DNA of 63,693 nucleotides from Mucilaginibacter sp. L3T2-6 (GCF_030519355.1 NZ_JAUMKC010000030.1:1-63693), one strand, 5' to 3'. Shown: positions 36,140 through 44,984, counted from the stretch's first letter. Program-made: numbers and translations. Notes: generated by a model not told the origin, from the letters alone.

Positions 36140-36604
36140 ATGACTTACAAACTGAACTTCCGAACTCAATATAATCAATTTTATATTGCGGACAAGGAAT
36201 CACCGATGAAAACGGATGAAGCGAGCTTTTGGACCACCGAAGCTTATGATGACAGATTAGCAATAGGCGATGGTATTTTGGGTGTAGGGATTGAATCCTA
36301 TGGTCCGGTGAATGGCGAACTGACGCTTTTGAATACCAGAAATAATAGTTTCGATTTCAGTAAATTCGACCATATCGTCGAAGCTGGCATTAATATTAAG
36401 TCTGGCCATTTGGAAGTTTTAGATTGTCCAAATTCTGGCGTACACTTAGAAGTGAAAATTAATCCCGGACATTATCGGGTGAGAGTATATTCAGCTAATT
36501 TAGCTAGCGTAAATGGAGACAAAGGTGATGATTTTTATCACATAGAAATATGGCCGGATAAAAACCCGGAACGAAAGGTATTAAAGCGATATATCAGTAA
36601 ATAA
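36140..36604 (+). CDS. ComJ-like protein (possible nuclease inhibitor)
   Basis: 154 residues from ATG 36140; the 29 upstream in-frame residues look non-coding. LNFRTQYNQFYIADKESP, then FWTTEAYDDRLAIGDGILGV and INPGHYRVRVYSANL follow the order I recall for ComJ (NinA), the Bacillus inhibitor of the DNA-entry nuclease NucA: Tyr-x-Gln-Phe, a Trp-Thr-x-Glu-Ala block, and Gly-x-Tyr-x-x-x-x-x-x. No nuclease gene is adjacent, so it would be an orphan immunity or inhibitor protein. Assignment is from pattern memory; alternatives are an immunity protein of a polymorphic toxin. Confidence 0.5.
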   Translation: MTYKLNFRTQYNQFYIADKESPMKTDEASFWTTEAYDDRLAIGDGILGVGIESYGPVNGELTLLNTRNNSFDFSKFDHIVEAGINIKSGHLEVLDCPNSGVHLEVKINPGHYRVRVYSANLASVNGDKGDDFYHIEIWPDKNPERKVLKRYISK

Positions 36605-36795
36605 AAAAATCCGCTGGTTGAAAAGTTTCATTTGAGTAAGAAGAGGGGTTGTTGTGATCTTCCTAACGTCCTGGAGAAAATAAAACCAATAAAAAAATAT
36701 TTAAATAATCCCCTCGCACAATTCGTAGGCTTTGTCTATGGAGGACTATGCCTTTTGTCTGCGTCCACCAAAGGCAACCTTTTTTCCCCCATTTC

Positions 36796-36834
36796 TGTGG
36801 ATTTGTAATCCACGAAAATTAAATGCGTTGTGTA
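36796..36834. repeat. REP-like 39-base repeat, copy 1
   Basis: Begins with the hairpin GTGGATT-TGT-AATCCAC and continues into an AT-rich tail. 38 of 39 bases equal the copy at 37617-37655, in the same orientation, on the other side of the toxin-antitoxin genes. Confidence 0.85.
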
Positions 36835-36933
36835 TAGGGATTACAAATCCCCGGCATGGCAGTCCAGAATTATAAATCCGGACTAACAGGCAGTAAATTA
36901 TTTTTTTTAAGTTCTCGTATTTAAAGAAAATCG

Positions 36934-36941
36934 TAATTTTG
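36934..36941 (+). promoter_or_regulatory. TAATTTTG -7 element of the toxin-antitoxin operon
   Basis: Exact TAnnTTTG match ending five bases before the antitoxin ATG, so the mRNA is nearly or wholly leaderless. Confidence 0.55.
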
Positions 36942-36946
36942 TTATA

Positions 36947-37183
36947 ATGACAACGCTTACCGTAAATATTGATAGCAAGAAAACCGAAAAAGCAATTAAA
37001 GCCATTTTGGATGCTTTCGGTTTAGATTACAATATAGCGCATGCGGAAACTACAAAACGAGCGCTTAACAAATCAGAACAAATAATTTACGACCGTCTCA
37101 AAAAATCTGCAGAAGAAATTAAACTGTATAAAGAGGGAAAGATCCAGCTACAGGATGCAACTGAATTTTTAAATGAATTATAA
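36947..37183 (+). CDS. Type II antitoxin (DUF2683-like)
   Basis: 78 residues. The N-terminus (MTTLTVNIDSKKTEKAIKAIL) predicts a short strand and helix, and the C-terminus (LYKEGKIQLQDATEFLNEL) a toxin-binding helix, as in the small antitoxins paired with ParE/RelE toxins in Bacteroidota. It overlaps the toxin gene by 11 bases, which ensures antitoxin is made first. It probably also represses its own promoter. Confidence 0.8.
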   Translation: MTTLTVNIDSKKTEKAIKAILDAFGLDYNIAHAETTKRALNKSEQIIYDRLKKSAEEIKLYKEGKIQLQDATEFLNEL

Positions 37184-37505
37184 AGTTGTCATTTCTTCCG
37201 AATTTGCCAAGGAAGCAAAAAGAATTGCAAAAAAACATCCGGGAATAAAAAAGGATATCGGTAAACTCGTAGCAGAACTGAGCATTAATCCTACGCTGGG
37301 TACCGATCTGGGTAACAATTTCTATAAAATCCGTGTTTCAGTTTCAGGAACTGATAAAGGCAAATCCGGCGGGGCCAGGGTCATCACTTACGTTATTTTA
37401 GATCAGGAAACCGTACTGCTGACCGAAATCTATCTAAAAAGCGAACATGATTCTGCCGATGTGAATGTTCTGATCGTCCGGTTGAAAGATCAGGGCTTTA
37501 TATAA
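37173..37505 (+). CDS. RelE/ParE-superfamily toxin
   Basis: 110 residues. YKVVISSEFAKEAKRIAKKHPGIKKDI is the usual helical hairpin start of RelE/ParE toxins; FYKIRVSVSGTDKGKSGGARVITYVI holds the conserved basic beta sheet; LLTEIYLKSEHDSA follows. RelE members cut mRNA on the ribosome, ParE members poison gyrase; the sequence does not decide. Flanked by REP-like repeats. Confidence 0.88.
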   Translation: MNYKVVISSEFAKEAKRIAKKHPGIKKDIGKLVAELSINPTLGTDLGNNFYKIRVSVSGTDKGKSGGARVITYVILDQETVLLTEIYLKSEHDSADVNVLIVRLKDQGFI

Positions 37506-37832
37506 CAACAGCCTGCCTTTATCCGAAAAAGTTCGTTCCTGTCCCACAAACACCTCAATGCCCCTTCACCTCGTTGGTCCCAGTTGGTCGGGATTTATAA
37601 TCCCCGACCCAATTTTTGTGGATTTGTAATCCACGAAAATTAAATGCATTGTGTACCAGGATTATCAGTACCCGGGATTTACTGTGGCATAAAATCCTCT
37701 ATTTGTCTATAATTTTCCCCTCAAATTCCTCAATTGTGCAGGTATTATGCTACCAAATAATTGGTGCCATTTTTGACAAGTCACGTTGAGTATTAAAAAT
37801 ATAGTTATAAAAATAATCTAGACTGTTATCAC
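37506..37832. other. Gap with REP-like hairpins downstream of the toxin-antitoxin pair
   Basis: Holds a TCGGGATT-TAT-AATCCCCGA hairpin (37588-37606) and the second 39-base repeat copy (37617-37655). The rest is AT-rich with no gene. Confidence 0.65.
37617..37655. repeat. REP-like 39-base repeat, copy 2
   Basis: Same orientation and 38/39 identity with 36796-36834. The single change is G to A in the AT-rich tail (TGCG to TGCA). Confidence 0.85.
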
Positions 37833-38636
37833 ATGAAACTCTCTGCTAAAATTATCCCGGCCTTACTGGTTGCCATGGTTTTTTTTCATGTATCCTGCAA
37901 AAAAAATGCAATGGTATCTAACCCGGCTAAAACAATAGCCAACAAAGCTGATCTAAGCAAACAGATTGCACTGGATCTTTACCACTCGTTATCAAGCGGC
38001 GTAAATGCTTCCGACCATTTAAAGACAAATGGCAGCCACAGCGGCTTCATTACCATGGATAACAGCAATCCATGCGGCTCATTTGTGAAAGACACAATCA
38101 ATAAAACGGTTGTTAGTGGCGATACCACGCGCACATATGCAGGGCATTCATTATTTACTTACATGTGCAATGGCTACTTTAACAATAACTACACCGTGGA
38201 TGCCTATACATTGGTGGATACCTTAAAAACCACCGAAACAGGCACCGCTTTTAATAACATTTATGATGTGACCCTGAATTATGTAGTAAAATCAGCCGAT
38301 GCGCACTACAGTTCGGTTAATATTGGCGGTACCACTACCACATCATCCTATACTTCGAAATTAAAAAATGGCGCAATTACCGATTCGCGTAAGCTATCAA
38401 CGGTCTATACTTTTGCCTCCGTTGCCGGCATCCGTACATCGGCCACAACCCTGTACAATTTTGGAAGGGTAGATTTTAGTACTACTGCCGTTGATAACGG
38501 TGCCACTAATAGCTACAGCGGATATGTACTGTTCCTGTCAAACAGTATGGCAAAAGCTTTCTTTAAAAACCAGGATGGTTCTTACACAGGCTTTTCTATA
38601 AATTTACTTACAGGCGAAGTTACCGCCATTTCATAA
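37833..38636 (+). CDS. Hypothetical lipoprotein
   Basis: 267 residues. Signal sequence with Cys22 in FHVSCKKN, a plausible though imperfect lipobox of the Bacteroidota type (the charged residues after Cys are common here). The rest is Thr/Ser-rich, beta-rich and repeats short strands (TTTSSYTSKLKNGAI, SGYVLFLSNSMAKAFF). No catalytic motif. Probably attached to a membrane and exported; function unknown. Confidence 0.75.
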   Translation: MKLSAKIIPALLVAMVFFHVSCKKNAMVSNPAKTIANKADLSKQIALDLYHSLSSGVNASDHLKTNGSHSGFITMDNSNPCGSFVKDTINKTVVSGDTTRTYAGHSLFTYMCNGYFNNNYTVDAYTLVDTLKTTETGTAFNNIYDVTLNYVVKSADAHYSSVNIGGTTTTSSYTSKLKNGAITDSRKLSTVYTFASVAGIRTSATTLYNFGRVDFSTTAVDNGATNSYSGYVLFLSNSMAKAFFKNQDGSYTGFSINLLTGEVTAIS

Positions 38637-39367
38637 ATAAACAAGCCTCTTCATATTACCTGAAAGCCTCTGGAACTGGACTGAGCCCCAAACGTTAGAC
38701 TAAGTTAAAGATTAATTACAATGATGAGCCCGGTATTTTATCGGGCTCATCCCTTTTATATAGCGAACTACAAAAAAAGCACGGTTTCAAAATATTGAAG
38801 GTGCTGCCGGTCACCATGGCTAATAATATTCCAAAAAACACATTTTCACAAAGGTTCAGGCATCTTACAGAAGAGATATGACGACAAGTGAGGCGTACAT
38901 GCTCTCGGTAAAGGAGTGACAGATGTTGATCTGGACGATGCTTGCGAGCGAGCCTATCAACGTCGGTTGCGCATTTTCTAATCATCATTAGCAGATTTAG
39001 AAGCCAAGATTGCATAATCAATGATAGAATGTTGCCATTTCTGTGGATTGCAAAAAGGTTATCGTAAGGGATGCGCTTACAATAATTTAGGTTCAAATGT
39101 CCCACCATACCGGTTACACTATGATAATATGTGAATTTAATATCGAATATTGAAATCGAACACCGAAGTTTTCACTTCATTATTCGATATTTATCTTCTT
39201 AAGTTAACGGCTATTCATTAACAATTTCATCGTTAATGCCTTTCCATCACCATTGTTACCCACCAAATACTTTTCCTGTTAAACATACAGTTATTTTTAT
39301 TTAACTTGCACGGTGGCGTTCGCGAAGCGTGCCGCTAACCAATTTATAAACCCGCAATTCTATTCCG
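38637..39367. other. 731-bp gap without a supported gene
   Basis: Contains the terminator at 38723-38751 and, around 39134-39195, several short copies of a TCGAATATTGAAATCGA-like word of the kind scattered through Bacteroidota spacers. A 130-codon minus-strand frame (38716-39108) overlaps the terminator and lacks coding character. Confidence 0.55.
38723..38751 (+). terminator. Terminator after the lipoprotein gene
   Basis: Perfect 10-bp arms (38723-38732 and 38742-38751, GATGAGCCCG) with a 9-base AT-rich loop, followed by CCTTTTAT. Confidence 0.8.
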
Positions 39368-42022
39368 ATGTTGAAATTTTCCACCATCCTGTTTGTTGTG
39401 CTATCTATCGGCACATACAGCTTTTTCGGGATTTCCCGGCAACACCCTGTTCAATCCCCGACTGCCGATACGTCTGCCGTCAAAACGGCCAAATTTATGT
39501 CGCAGGTAAAATGGCCGGAGGGCCTTACGGTTACGCCGTTCAGCGGGCCGGACCTTACGCCGAGCCCTGCCTGTATCGCTACGGCGCCAACCGGCGAGGT
39601 ATTTGTGGGCGTGGATATGATCGGCTCGCTGGGCAAAGACCCCGGCAAAGGCCGTATCATTAAACTGGTTGATACCGACAACGACGGCAAAATGGATAAG
39701 CATACCGACTTTGCCGATATTGATGACCCGCGCGGCATCCTGGTGATGGGAGATAAAGTGTATGTGTTGCACACGGTTTTTACTAATGGTAAAGCGAGCG
39801 GCATGAACCTGGAAGTTTTTGAAGATAAAAACAACGACGGCGTGGCCGACGGCCCGCCGAAGCCGCTGATAGAGCACATCAGCAACGCCCACATGCTGGC
39901 CGAACGCGGCACCGACCATGCCACTAACGGCATCAGGATGGGGATCGATGGCTGGATCTATATCGCCTGCGGCGATTTTGGTTTCCACGACGCTGTCGAC
40001 CGCAGCGGCAAAAAGCTAACCATGCTGGGCGGCGGTATTGTGCGTGTGCGCCCGGACGGTACCGAAATGGAGATTTTTACCCATGGCACCCGCAATATTT
40101 ATGACGTAGCCATCGACCCATATATGAATGTTTTCACCCGCGACAATACCAATGACGGCGGCGGCTGGAATATCCGCTTTTCGCATCATATCCAATCGGG
40201 CGAATATGGTTACCCGGTGTTGTTCCAGCATTTTACGGATGAGATCATCCCGGCGCTGGTGGATTTGGGAGGCGGCTCGGGCACAGGCTCGCTGTTTATG
40301 GATGAACCGGGCTGGCCTGCGAAATTTAACCACGTACCCATGACTGCCGACTGGGGCCGCAACGAGCTTTTTATCGATCGTGTGACACCGGATGGCCCGA
40401 CTTTCCAGGTGAAGGAAGAGGATTTCATCCAACTGCCGCAAATAACCGATCTGGATGTTGACGGTTCGGGCAGGATGTATATGTCGGCCTGGGATGGGGC
40501 GGGCTATTCCGGCAGCGCTTCTAAAGGTTACGTGGTACGCGTGGTGCCCAATAATTGGACTTACAAAGCCTTCCCAGACCTTAAGTCGGCTTCGGTGGCG
40601 GACCTTGCGGAGTTATTCCGCTCGGAAAGCGCTGTAGCCCGGCTGAACGCCTCGCAGGAGTTGCTGACCCGTCCTGCTGACGAAGCTGCAAAAGCTGCGC
40701 TTCAGGTAGCGTCGGATGCCGGTATGCCCTTGTACGCAAGGGTGGCGGGTATTTACACCTATGCACAAATAGAAAGAGAAAAAGGCATCCCTGGGTTATT
40801 GGAGCTTTCGAAAAATACCGACCTGAGAGAATTTGCCCTTAAAGCACTTACAGACCGCAAGGCCGGCCTGGAAAATGTCCCTATCGAGCCGTTTTTAGCC
40901 GGTTTGAACGATCCTTCGCCACGCGTAAGGGTGGCTGCCATCGTATCGTTGAACAGGCTCGGCAGGGCAGAAGCAGCCAACGCATTGCTGAAGACGCCTG
41001 TTCCGGCAAGCTTCGTGGCCCCGGCCAAAAATGTGGAAGGTCCGCATGCTACGCCTAACCAGGCCATTGTTGCGCCGCACCTGGCGGTAAGGGCATTGGT
41101 GAGCCTGAACGCCGTGGATGCCTGCGTGAAAGCTATCGGTACGGAAAATTCAACGCTTGCTTTATGGGCTTTACGATACATGTATGATACCAAAGCTGTT
41201 GATGGCCTGATTGCCGCCTATCCGCAGGCAAAAACCGCCGCGGAGCGCAAACAAATTTTGACAACGCTATCCCGCTTATATAAAAAAGAAGCGCCTTATG
41301 ATGCCTCCTGGTGGTGGGGCACACGTCCCGATTCGCATGGCCCGGTGTACAAGGGCATAACCTGGGAAGGCTCGCCTAAAATCGAAGCCTTCCTGAAAAA
41401 GCAATGGGCGAAATCAACACCCGCAGGCAAGCAGTTTTATGCTGATCTGAACGCCCGTCATCAAATGGGCATCGCAGCTTTCGGCGGTGAAGAAAAAGTA
41501 GCCGCAACCAGGGAGGTTAAAGTTGACCTGGACAAGATTCGCAGCAAAAAAGGACAAATCGGTAAATCATCAATAGAGGATGTAATGCTGGCCATCCAGA
41601 AAATAAAAGGCGACCCATCAAAAGGCAAAGCGCTGTTCAGTCGCCAGGGATGTATTGCCTGCCACAGCCTTACTAGAGGCGAGAAGCTTAAAGGTCCGTT
41701 TATGGGGCAGATCGGCTCGATCATGACCCGCCAGCAAATTGCCGAGTCGATATTAAAACCGAGCGCTTCCATAGCGCAGGGTTTTGCTACCATAGTAATA
41801 ACAGCCAAAGGGGGCAAGAGCTACACGGGTTTTGTCCAGCAGGAGTCGGCCGATAAAGTGGTGATGCGCGACATTGGCGGAAACGTTTTTACGGTTAAGG
41901 CGTCGGATATATTAAGCCGCAAGGAACTGAAAACATCGATGATGCCCGTGGGAATGGCTAATGCATTATCCTACGATGAATTTGCTTCGCTGATCACATT
42001 TTTGTCGCAGCAGAAAAATTAG
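39368..42022 (+). CDS. Secreted propeller dehydrogenase with HEAT repeats and C-terminal cytochrome c
   Basis: 884 residues. Signal peptide (about 1-22), a six/seven-bladed beta-propeller of the sorbosone/glucose dehydrogenase-like type (about 45-400; PACIATAPTGEVFVGVD, ATNGIRMGIDGWIYIACG, HGTRNIYDVAIDPYMNVF), HEAT-like repeats (about 410-640; DPSPRVRVAAIVSLNRLG), and a cytochrome c domain with haem motif CIACH (Cys762-His766) and a Met-rich end (SMMPVGM). Such proteins oxidize sugars or alcohols in the periplasm and pass electrons to haem. Immediately upstream of a GH9 glycosidase, so the pair may act on cellulose-type glucan products (inference). Confidence 0.88.
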   Translation: MLKFSTILFVVLSIGTYSFFGISRQHPVQSPTADTSAVKTAKFMSQVKWPEGLTVTPFSGPDLTPSPACIATAPTGEVFVGVDMIGSLGKDPGKGRIIKLVDTDNDGKMDKHTDFADIDDPRGILVMGDKVYVLHTVFTNGKASGMNLEVFEDKNNDGVADGPPKPLIEHISNAHMLAERGTDHATNGIRMGIDGWIYIACGDFGFHDAVDRSGKKLTMLGGGIVRVRPDGTEMEIFTHGTRNIYDVAIDPYMNVFTRDNTNDGGGWNIRFSHHIQSGEYGYPVLFQHFTDEIIPALVDLGGGSGTGSLFMDEPGWPAKFNHVPMTADWGRNELFIDRVTPDGPTFQVKEEDFIQLPQITDLDVDGSGRMYMSAWDGAGYSGSASKGYVVRVVPNNWTYKAFPDLKSASVADLAELFRSESAVARLNASQELLTRPADEAAKAALQVASDAGMPLYARVAGIYTYAQIEREKGIPGLLELSKNTDLREFALKALTDRKAGLENVPIEPFLAGLNDPSPRVRVAAIVSLNRLGRAEAANALLKTPVPASFVAPAKNVEGPHATPNQAIVAPHLAVRALVSLNAVDACVKAIGTENSTLALWALRYMYDTKAVDGLIAAYPQAKTAAERKQILTTLSRLYKKEAPYDASWWWGTRPDSHGPVYKGITWEGSPKIEAFLKKQWAKSTPAGKQFYADLNARHQMGIAAFGGEEKVAATREVKVDLDKIRSKKGQIGKSSIEDVMLAIQKIKGDPSKGKALFSRQGCIACHSLTRGEKLKGPFMGQIGSIMTRQQIAESILKPSASIAQGFATIVITAKGGKSYTGFVQQESADKVVMRDIGGNVFTVKASDILSRKELKTSMMPVGMANALSYDEFASLITFLSQQKN

Positions 42023-42050
42023 ACGGCTTTAACAAAGCTTAGTCGTGCGT

Positions 42051-42058
42051 TATATTTG
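42051..42058 (+). promoter_or_regulatory. TATATTTG -7 element for the GH9 gene
   Basis: Exact TAnnTTTG match 15 bases ahead of ATG 42074, so the GH9 gene can be transcribed apart from the dehydrogenase gene. Confidence 0.55.
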
Positions 42059-42073
42059 TGTTACAATTAGTAA

Positions 42074-43951
42074 ATGCATCATTTAGCCTGCTTTCCTGGT
42101 TTAAAAAACAGAGTTGTGCCGTTTTTAACGTTGCGGCCGGTTTTGCTGTTGGTTTTTCTGCTGGCGGGCCGCAGCGCAGCTGTAGCTTTCGCTGCAGAAA
42201 TCCAAAGCTGGATCAGGATCAATCAATTGGGTTATACGCCCGCTTCGGTTAAAGTAGCGGTTTGGGTATCTAAATCGCCGGGCGAGCAGATTTCAGAGTT
42301 TGAGTTGGTGGATGCAGCCAGCGCTAAGGTGGTTTTTAAAGGCGCGGCCGGTAGAAATTTCGGCAGCTATGGCCCGTTTCATTCGATATTCCGTTTAAAT
42401 TTTTCTGCCTATAAAAACGAGGGCGCCTTTTACCTGAGGGCGGGCAAGGCCGTATCCGCTCAGTTTAAAATCAGCGCCGGTGCATATAACGGCATTGCCG
42501 ACTTTCCCCTGCGTTATATGCGCCAGCAAAGGAGCGGGTTCAATCCATTTTTAAACGATTCATGCCACACCAAGGATGGTTATGTTATCTATGGCCCGGT
42601 TCCTGAGCAAACCCATATTGATGTGTCGGGCGGCTGGCACGATGCCACCGATTACCTGCAATATGCAGCAACCTCGGCCAATGCCACCTATCATTTGCTC
42701 GCTGCTTTCCGCGATTTTCCCGCTGTGTTTACTGACAGTCATTTGGCAAACGGTAAAGAAGGTGCGAATGGCGTTCCGGACGTGCTGGATGAAGGAAGAT
42801 GGGGCTTAAACTGGCTGCTGAAAATGCACCCTCGTGCCGACTGGATGTTCAACCAGCTTGCCGACGACCGCGACCACATTGGCTTCAGGCTGCCCGATAA
42901 GGACTCGGTAGATTATGGCTGGGGAAAAGCGAACGGCAGGCCCGTTTATTTTCTTACCGGCGAACCGCAGGGATTAGGCAAGTATAAAAACCGCGCGACG
43001 GGTACAGCCTCTACAGCCGGAAAGTTTGCCAGCGCTTTTGCCCTGGGCTCCCGCATTTACAGCAAGCGCGACAAAACCTTCGCACAGCTTTTGCGATTGA
43101 AATCGCTCTCCGCTTATGCTTATGGCTTAAAGAAGCGGGGTGTTGCACAAACGGCGCCTAATAAAGCCCCTTATTTTTATGAAGAGGATAATTGGGTTGA
43201 TGACATGGAGCTGGGGTCGGCAGCATTGTACCGGCTAACAGGTAATACCGGTTATTTAAAACGGGCCATTGGCTACAGCAAGCAGGAGCATATTACCCCC
43301 TGGATGGGGGCCGACACCGCGCGCCATTATCAATGGTACCCTTTCCATAATTTTGGTCATTACGAGATTGCGGAAAGTATTAAAAACCGCCAGCGGGATA
43401 CGCTGATTGGTTATTACAGGGAAGGAATAGATAAAGTATGGCAAAAGGCCGCCCGCAATGGGTTTTACCGTGGAGTGCCGTTTATCTGGTGCTCTAACAA
43501 CCTTACCACTTCCTTTGCTATACAATGTTACCTGTACCGCAAACTAAGCGGCGACCGCACCTACGAACAACTGGAGCAGGCTTGTTTCGATTGGCTTTTT
43601 GGCTGTAATCCCTGGGGTAAAAGTATGGTTTACGGCTTACCGGCCGATGGCGATACACCGCGGCACCCGCATTCTTCGTTCACGCTCCTAAATAACTTTC
43701 CACTGGATGGCGCCCTGGTTGATGGGCCGGTTTATGCCTCGATATTCAAAAGTCTGAAAGGGCTGCAATTATACGCAGTTGACCCCTATAGCGATTTTCA
43801 ATCGGACCTGGTCGTCTATCATGATGATTTTGGAGACTACAGCACCAATGAGCCGACAATGGACGGCACGGCAAGCCTGGTGTACCTGCTGGCGGCAAAA
43901 GAAAACGAGGCTTTGAAAGCAACGCGCCGCAAGCCATCGCTCGGAAATTAA
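42074..43951 (+). CDS. Glycoside hydrolase family 9 enzyme
   Basis: 625 residues. Hydrophobic signal (about 12-40), N-terminal Ig-like CelD_N domain (about 44-135, starting IRINQLGYTP), then the (alpha/alpha)6 GH9 domain. GGWHDATDY supplies the paired aspartates Asp190 and Asp193 (base and water holder), HPHSSF the substrate-binding His, and TNEPTMDG the general acid Glu593. GH9 members are endo-glucanases or exo-glucosaminidases/glucosidases acting by inversion; the exact glycan is not fixed by sequence. Exported to periplasm or surface. Confidence 0.92.
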   Translation: MHHLACFPGLKNRVVPFLTLRPVLLLVFLLAGRSAAVAFAAEIQSWIRINQLGYTPASVKVAVWVSKSPGEQISEFELVDAASAKVVFKGAAGRNFGSYGPFHSIFRLNFSAYKNEGAFYLRAGKAVSAQFKISAGAYNGIADFPLRYMRQQRSGFNPFLNDSCHTKDGYVIYGPVPEQTHIDVSGGWHDATDYLQYAATSANATYHLLAAFRDFPAVFTDSHLANGKEGANGVPDVLDEGRWGLNWLLKMHPRADWMFNQLADDRDHIGFRLPDKDSVDYGWGKANGRPVYFLTGEPQGLGKYKNRATGTASTAGKFASAFALGSRIYSKRDKTFAQLLRLKSLSAYAYGLKKRGVAQTAPNKAPYFYEEDNWVDDMELGSAALYRLTGNTGYLKRAIGYSKQEHITPWMGADTARHYQWYPFHNFGHYEIAESIKNRQRDTLIGYYREGIDKVWQKAARNGFYRGVPFIWCSNNLTTSFAIQCYLYRKLSGDRTYEQLEQACFDWLFGCNPWGKSMVYGLPADGDTPRHPHSSFTLLNNFPLDGALVDGPVYASIFKSLKGLQLYAVDPYSDFQSDLVVYHDDFGDYSTNEPTMDGTASLVYLLAAKENEALKATRRKPSLGN

Positions 43952-44040
43952 ATTGACTGATTTATTTATGGTGATAACCATCACTTTACCAGGTGATGCC
44001 GGTTACTTATAGCCTGGCAGACAGCAGCGACCTTTATCAA

Positions 44041-44048
44041 TAATTTTG
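44041..44048 (+). promoter_or_regulatory. TAATTTTG -7 element of the UspA gene
   Basis: Exact TAnnTTTG match six bases before ATG 44055, again implying a very short or absent 5' leader. Confidence 0.5.
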
Positions 44049-44054
44049 CATGAC

Positions 44055-44492
44055 ATGAATACATTTAAACGGGTGGTCATTGCTCTTGATGACAGCCCCT
44101 TTGCCGAACCTTTGGCACAAACGGCCCTCAAGCTTGTACAGCAGTTGCAGGCCGAAACTGCTGTATTATCGGTTGCTGATACACGCGCTTTACTGGGAAC
44201 AGAAGGATTGAGCATAAGTGAAGCCGTGACCCTTGAACGAAATGCGGTAACTGAAAATTTGGGCATGATCATCAAAAATGTTTTCTGCGATTATCCGGTC
44301 AGTCATTATGTGGAAGAAGGAGAGCCGGCAGAAAAAGTACTGGCCTTTGCCCGGGAATGGTCGGCGGATATGATCGTTGTAGGCACTCACGGGCGGAGGG
44401 GGCTAGCCCGGCTGCTGCTCGGGAGTGTTGCTGAAAAAATATCGAGGCACAGCAGCATACCGGTAACCATCATCCCGGTGAATCATGATTAA
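44055..44492 (+). CDS. Universal stress protein (UspA family)
   Basis: 145 residues from ATG 44055; the TTG three codons upstream lies in the promoter box. FKRVVIALDDSPFAEPLAQTAL begins the Rossmann-like Usp fold; IVVGTHGRRGLARLLLGSVAEKISRHS is the ATP-binding motif G-2x-G-9x-G-S/T, so it probably binds ATP. Usually induced in starvation or oxygen stress. It overlaps the downstream membrane-protein gene by eight bases. Confidence 0.93.
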   Translation: MNTFKRVVIALDDSPFAEPLAQTALKLVQQLQAETAVLSVADTRALLGTEGLSISEAVTLERNAVTENLGMIIKNVFCDYPVSHYVEEGEPAEKVLAFAREWSADMIVVGTHGRRGLARLLLGSVAEKISRHSSIPVTIIPVNHD

Positions 44493-44730
44493 CCTGTTAT
44501 TACCTGGTAAGGGAAAAAACACCGAGACCATTTCCCGAACGGTAGTTAAAACACTTAGCTACCGGTTATTGATCGTTTCCCTCGATTTTTTGTCGATCTA
44601 CTGGTTGTCAGGCAAAGCCAGGATTGCCATCGGATTTACAATTATCAGCAACGTTTACACTACAGCAGGATATTTTTTTCATGAAAGGATATGGAACAAA
44701 ATAAAGTGGGGAAAACAGGCGAAACTTTAG
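44485..44730 (+). CDS. DUF2061 small membrane protein
   Basis: 81 residues, two predicted transmembrane helices (SYRLLIVSLDFLSIYWL and AIGFTIISNVYTTAGYFF), ending HERIWNKIKWG, the typical DUF2061 pattern (TLSYR...ERIWnkikWG). Function of the family is unknown; it is often beside sulfate-assimilation or stress genes. Overlaps the UspA gene by eight bases and is surely co-translated with it. Confidence 0.88.
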   Translation: MINLLLPGKGKNTETISRTVVKTLSYRLLIVSLDFLSIYWLSGKARIAIGFTIISNVYTTAGYFFHERIWNKIKWGKQAKL

Positions 44731-44812
44731 ACGCAGGGCAATGCGCCTGTCTTGCAGAAAAAAGCTGAACGGCGATTAACTGATAAAATTGATGTTGAAC
44801 ATTATGGCCGGG

Positions 44813-44840
44813 CATTAGCAGGCGGAGACGCCTGCTAATG
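44813..44840 (-). repeat. Perfect 12-bp inverted repeat over the 3' end of the 49-residue gene
   Basis: CATTAGCAGGCG (44813-44824) and CGCCTGCTAATG (44829-44840) around GAGA. The stop codon of the minus-strand small gene lies in the right arm. There is no U-run on either side, so it may stabilise the mRNA end or bind a regulator rather than terminate by itself. Confidence 0.75.
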
Positions 44841-44984
44841 ATGCTTAAAATATTGAATTTCCTTTTCGTGCTTCTGGGCGGCCTCTTTGGAATCAAAGGT
44901 GCCGAGGTTCCTGCGTTTATGAGTTTCGGGGTCTACTTTCCTGGAATAGATTCGGTATTGGCCCGATTTTAACTTCCTGATCAT
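44835..44984 (-). CDS. 49-residue AP2-like DNA-binding-type protein
   Basis: ATG at 44984, stop at 44835-44837. The protein starts MIRKLKSGQYRIYSRKVD and continues RRNLGTFDSKEAAQKHEKEI, matching a small conserved Bacteroidota protein and the three-strand-plus-helix arm-binding (AP2-like) domain found at the N-terminus of tyrosine recombinases. It is complete here rather than a recombinase fragment, as far as I can see. DNA or RNA binding is inferred. Overlaps a strong palindrome at its 3' end. Confidence 0.75.
   Translation of the reverse strand: MIRKLKSGQYRIYSRKVDPETHKRRNLGTFDSKEAAQKHEKEIQYFKHH

Larger units (their letters stand above)
36605..36946. other. Gap with REP-like hairpins upstream of the toxin-antitoxin pair
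   Basis: Contains the first copy of a 39-base repeat (36796-36834) and two further GGATT...AATCC-type hairpins: GGGATTACAAATCCC (36837-36851) and AGTCC...GGACT (36861-36884). The promoter of the antitoxin lies at its right end. Confidence 0.7.

Noticed and set aside
38716..39108. 130-codon minus-strand frame after the lipoprotein gene
   Set aside because: It overlaps the lipoprotein gene's terminator, is rich in scattered Cys/His/Leu and has no recognisable domain or promoter.
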